This document shows, piece by piece, positions 13,669-16,260 of a DNA stretch of 16,260 nt. The position numbers were made by a program, and so were the translations under genes. Each line of letters opens with the position of its first letter. Position 1 is the stretch's first letter. Location: NCBI GenBank assembly GCA_000435615.1, contig FR882001.1, positions 28,336-44,595 on the forward strand. The letters are read 5' to 3'. The notes under the pieces were generated by a model. That model did not search any database. It had not been told where the DNA came from and saw only the letters and a list, made by a program, of their open reading frames with translations. The DNA is from Firmicutes bacterium CAG:238 (lineage in GTDB: Bacteria > Bacillota > Clostridia > Peptostreptococcales > Anaerovoracaceae).

Positions 13669-14711
13669 GTGAAAGAAATAAAATAAGACTTGGAATCATA
13701 TTCGGAGGGAAATCCGGCGAGCATGAGGTTTCTCTGATGTCGGCGGCGTCCGTAATCCGCGCCGTTAACAAGGAAAAATACGACCTGGTATACCTTGGAA
13801 TAACCAAAGCCGGAGAGTGGAAAATTTTCAAAGGAAGCGAAGATGCAATTGAGGACGGAAGCTGGATAAACGATGCACAGCCGTTTAATCCGGGAGACCT
13901 GAAGAGTGTCATTGACTTTGCACTGCCGATTATGCACGGACCGTACTGTGAAGACGGCAGAATACAGGGATTTTTTGAAATGATGGATATTCCTTACGGT
14001 GGCTGCGGAGTGCTCGCTTCGGCCGTCGCAATGGATAAATTGCTCGCAAGAGATGTTTTTATAAGAAACGGTCTGCCGGTCTGCAGACATGTCGGTGTTT
14101 CGAGAAGTGACTACGACGATGATTCAGAAGCGGTTGCAAAGCAGATAGAAGAAACACTCGGATATCCGGCTTTTGTGAAACCGGCAAACATGGGCTCCAG
14201 CGTGGGAATAAGCAAGGCACATGACAGGGCATCTTTGCTGGAAGCACTTGCTCTTGCATTCAAATTTGACAAGAGAATCATAGTGGAGGAATACATAAAC
14301 TGTCGTGAACTTGAAACCGGGATTTTGGGAAATGAGAGACCGGAGGCTGCTGTGGTCGGTGAAATTCTGCCTTCGGCCGAGTTTTACGATTATACCGCAA
14401 AGTATTTGGACGGAGGAGCCTCCAAGCTTTGCATTCCGGCACAGATTCCGGAAGAAACAAGCCGCCTGATAAAAGAATACGCATGCAAGGCTTATGCGGC
14501 GATTGACGGAGAAGGCTTTGCGAGAGTGGATTTTTTCATCGATAAAGATACAGGGAAGGTATACTTAAACGAGATAAACACAATTCCGGGCTTTACGAAA
14601 TTCAGCATGTTTCCGCTTTTGTGGGAGGAAGCCGGCGTGAAATACCCGGATACAATCGAAAGGATTATTGAATTGGGCTATGAAAGACATAACGCTAAAA
14701 ATAATAGGTAG
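13665..14711 (+). CDS. ddl: D-alanine--D-alanine ligase
   Basis: Ddl makes the D-Ala-D-Ala dipeptide that ends the peptidoglycan stem peptide, using ATP. The 348-residue ATP-grasp protein shows 'GGKSGEHEVSLMSA' (14-27), 'MHGPYCEDGRIQGFFE' (90-105), 'FVKPANMGSSVGISK' (170-184), the omega loop 'YDYTAKYLDG' (241-250) and the magnesium/D-Ala2 site 'NEINTIPGFTKFSMFP' (302-317). The tyrosine-type omega loop, rather than a VanA-type one, indicates a D-Ala rather than D-Lac product. One departure is HG-x-x-C-EDG in place of the usual HG-x-x-G-EDG (C95 for glycine). It overlaps hslO by 4 bases and the DUF1934 gene by 32. The role and motifs are otherwise standard. Confidence 0.95.
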   Translation: MSERNKIRLGIIFGGKSGEHEVSLMSAASVIRAVNKEKYDLVYLGITKAGEWKIFKGSEDAIEDGSWINDAQPFNPGDLKSVIDFALPIMHGPYCEDGRIQGFFEMMDIPYGGCGVLASAVAMDKLLARDVFIRNGLPVCRHVGVSRSDYDDDSEAVAKQIEETLGYPAFVKPANMGSSVGISKAHDRASLLEALALAFKFDKRIIVEEYINCRELETGILGNERPEAAVVGEILPSAEFYDYTAKYLDGGASKLCIPAQIPEETSRLIKEYACKAYAAIDGEGFARVDFFIDKDTGKVYLNEINTIPGFTKFSMFPLLWEEAGVKYPDTIERIIELGYERHNAKNNR

Positions 14712-15102
14712 GCAATTATTTAAGGACAGAGAAGAGGAACAGATGGAGTTTGTGACGGACGGAAGACTGTATTTTCGCAATGGGGCTGCGTATGTGGTTT
14801 ACGAAGAAAGCGGTGTTTCCGGAATGCCAAGCGGCAAGACCGTGCTCAAAGTGAAGGATGACACCGTAAGGATGAGAAGAGCCGGCGGTGAAGTTAACGC
14901 GGAGCTGTATTTTGAAAGAGGTAAGCGCTTCAGCAGCACCTACGATACGCCGTATGGTTCAATGGGTGTGGAAGTTCTTACCAACTTGGTTGAAAACGGG
15001 CTTGACACGGAAACAGGCAGCGGCAAAATCAGCATAAACTACGATGTGAGCCTCGAAGGGCTGGCTGAAGGCAAAAACCAATTAACAATAGATATTTTAT
15101 AG
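14680..15102 (+). CDS. DUF1934 (YwiB-like) beta-barrel protein
   Basis: This 140-residue protein matches the DUF1934 family (B. subtilis YwiB), which adopts a calycin-like beta-barrel; its function is unknown. Recognisable stretches are 'VTDGRLYFRNGAAYVVYEESGVSGM', 'TVLKVKDDTVRMRRAG', 'FERGKRFSSTYDTPYGSMGVEVLT' and 'GKISINYDVSLEG'. The start ATG at 14680 lies 32 bases inside ddl; a TTG at 14668 would add four residues. The ribosome site is weak, so translation is probably coupled to ddl. The next gene starts 24 bases after its stop. The arrangement suggests a link to envelope or stress physiology, but this is inference only. Confidence 0.85.
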   Translation: MKDITLKIIGRQLFKDREEEQMEFVTDGRLYFRNGAAYVVYEESGVSGMPSGKTVLKVKDDTVRMRRAGGEVNAELYFERGKRFSSTYDTPYGSMGVEVLTNLVENGLDTETGSGKISINYDVSLEGLAEGKNQLTIDIL

Positions 15103-15126
15103 ACGAAGAAAGAAGAGGTGATAGAA

Positions 15127-16260
15127 ATGAACAAAGTGGGCTTTGATGCGGAAAAATATATAGAGGAGCAATCCAAGTATATTTTGGAGAGAATAAATGC
15201 AGGCAACAGTGAGAGACTGTACCTGGAGTTCGGAGGAAAACTCGTCCATGACAAGCATGCAATGCGCGTGCTTCCGGGATTTGATGAGAATGCTAAGATT
15301 AAGCTTCTGGAAAAAATGCAGGATCAGGCGGAAATCATTATCTGCATTTACTCCGGCGACATCATCAACAGCAAGACCAGACAAGACTTCGGAATTACAT
15401 ATGATTTGGAAGTTTTGAGACTGATCGACATATTCAGAAAGCATAATCTTAAGATTAACAGTGTTGTCGTAACAAGATACGAGGACGCACCGGCTGTCAA
15501 TATGTTTATCAATAAGTTAGAAAGAAGAGACATCAAAACCTATAAACATTTCTTCACAAAAGGATACCCGACCGATGTGGAAACAATCGTAAGCGAAGAG
15601 GGTTACGGAGCAAATCCGTATATCGAAGTCACCAAACCTCTCGTAGTTGTAACAGGGCCGGGAGGCGGAAGCGGCAAGCTGGCAACCTGCCTTTCACAGC
15701 TTTACCACGAATACAAACGCGGCACGAAGGTTCGCTATGCGAAGTTTGAAACATTCCCGATCTGGAACATTCCGCTCAAGCATCCGGTAAACATTGCGTA
15801 CGAGGCAGCAACGGCGGACCTCAAAGATGTCAACATGATCGACTCCTATCACCTCGAGGCATACGGAGAAATGGCGGTAAACTATAACCGTGACCTCGAA
15901 GTATTCCCGGTTGTAAAAAGAATCATAGAGAAGATTACAGGGGAGTCAGAGTATCAGTCGCCTACGGATATGGGGGTAAACCGCGTCGGATTTTGCATTA
16001 CGGATGACGATGTGGTAAAAGAGGCATCCGTCCAGGAAATAATAAGAAGATTTATGATCGCAAAGTGCGATTATAAGAAAGGTAAAATTACGGAGGATGC
16101 GCTCGAACGTTCGGAACTTCTGATGAAAGAAGTCGGAGCTTCTGAAGAGGACAGAAAGGTTGTAATCCCGGCAAGGGAATACGCCGAGGCAAAACGAAAT
16201 CTTGACAAGAAGTACCTTAATGTGGTTGTTATGGCAATCGAAATGCCGGACGGAAGCATT
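15127..16260 (+). CDS. DUF1846 family protein, N-terminal 378 residues (runs off window)
   Basis: The frame opens at ATG 15127, preceded by an AGAGGTG ribosome site, and stays open through the last base of the window: 378 residues of a family usually about 500 long. DUF1846 proteins are widespread in Firmicutes, with solved structures but no established function that I can name. Visible features are 'KVGFDAEKYIEEQSKYILERI' at the start, 'RLYLEFGGKLVHDKHAMRVLPGF' (30-52), and a P-loop-like 'GPGGGSGKLATCLSQLYHEY' (177-196). These are followed by 'TFPIWNIPLKHPVNIAYEAATADL' and 'SPTDMGVNRVGFCITDD'. The glycine-rich loop suggests nucleotide or phosphate binding, which is inference. It is the last visible member of the ddl operon. 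Confidence 0.92.
   Translation, partial: MNKVGFDAEKYIEEQSKYILERINAGNSERLYLEFGGKLVHDKHAMRVLPGFDENAKIKLLEKMQDQAEIIICIYSGDIINSKTRQDFGITYDLEVLRLIDIFRKHNLKINSVVVTRYEDAPAVNMFINKLERRDIKTYKHFFTKGYPTDVETIVSEEGYGANPYIEVTKPLVVVTGPGGGSGKLATCLSQLYHEYKRGTKVRYAKFETFPIWNIPLKHPVNIAYEAATADLKDVNMIDSYHLEAYGEMAVNYNRDLEVFPVVKRIIEKITGESEYQSPTDMGVNRVGFCITDDDVVKEASVQEIIRRFMIAKCDYKKGKITEDALERSELLMKEVGASEEDRKVVIPAREYAEAKRNLDKKYLNVVVMAIEMPDGSI

Noticed and set aside
13665..14711. Ddl as a vancomycin-resistance (D-Lac or D-Ser) ligase
   Set aside because: The omega loop reads YDYTAKY, the D-Ala-D-Ala type, and no vanH, vanX or vanS/R genes accompany it; it lies in a housekeeping operon.
1..16260. Mobile element, prophage, CRISPR array or defence system
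   Set aside because: I found no transposase, integrase, regularly spaced repeats, att-like duplication or defence-gene motif. Gene content is chromosomal core, with the only notable direct repeat being the 25-bp duplication.

Overview
The window reads as chromosomal DNA from an anaerobic, endospore-forming member of the Clostridia (Bacillota), with middling GC content. The evidence is the pair of sporulation genes (spoIIR and a sipL-like DUF3794/LysM gene), strong AGGAGG-type ribosome binding sites, T-tract terminators, a clostridial-style sigma factor/DUF4367 anti-sigma pair, and a small relative of the anaerobic ribonucleotide reductase C-terminus. A family XIII / Anaerovoracaceae-like lineage is my impression only. 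I see no rRNA, tRNA, CRISPR array, transposase or phage gene. Almost everything is housekeeping or sporulation content on compact, mostly plus-strand operons.

Layout. (1) 2-1563: the 3' end of an SNF/NSS sodium-dependent transporter converges on a small minus-strand NrdD-like protein across a bidirectional terminator. That small gene has a near-perfect sigma-A promoter. A minus-strand CvpA-family membrane protein lies upstream of it. (2) 1605-5074: a probable five-gene plus-strand operon holds an unrecognised protein, tadA, an Ig-like membrane protein with a very charged cytoplasmic tail, ispE and a FadR-type GntR regulator, closed by a clear terminator. (3) 5101-6885: a sipL-like spore-coat morphogenesis gene with a candidate sigma-E promoter and its own terminator. 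(4) 6970-8850: a sigma-70/ECF-like sigma factor, its DUF4367 membrane anti-sigma partner, and a small secreted protein. A shared upstream motif may be this sigma factor's own promoter. (5) 8903-9614: spoIIR with a candidate sigma-F promoter, converging on (6) a minus-strand HtrA/DegP protease. (7) 11026-16260: a phosphohexomutase gene, hslO (Hsp33), ddl, a DUF1934 gene and a DUF1846 gene that runs off the window, all closely spaced or overlapping.

How the genes relate. SpoIIR is the forespore signal that triggers sigma-E activation in the mother cell, and SipL is a sigma-E-dependent coat basement-layer protein, so the two mark successive steps of one programme. HtrA, Hsp33 and the sigma/anti-sigma pair belong to envelope and oxidative stress handling. 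Ddl, the phosphohexomutase and IspE feed envelope precursor synthesis (peptidoglycan, sugar phosphates, isoprenoids).

The most striking feature is in the phosphohexomutase gene. A 25-bp imperfect tandem duplication at 11511-11560 shifts the frame and splits an otherwise intact gene. It could be a real mutation, a phase-variable switch, or an assembly artefact from merging two strain variants. No clearly new multi-gene system is visible. The best candidates for unexplored biology are the sigma/anti-sigma/secreted-protein module, the charged-tail Ig-like membrane protein and the cysteine-less NrdD-like mini-protein.
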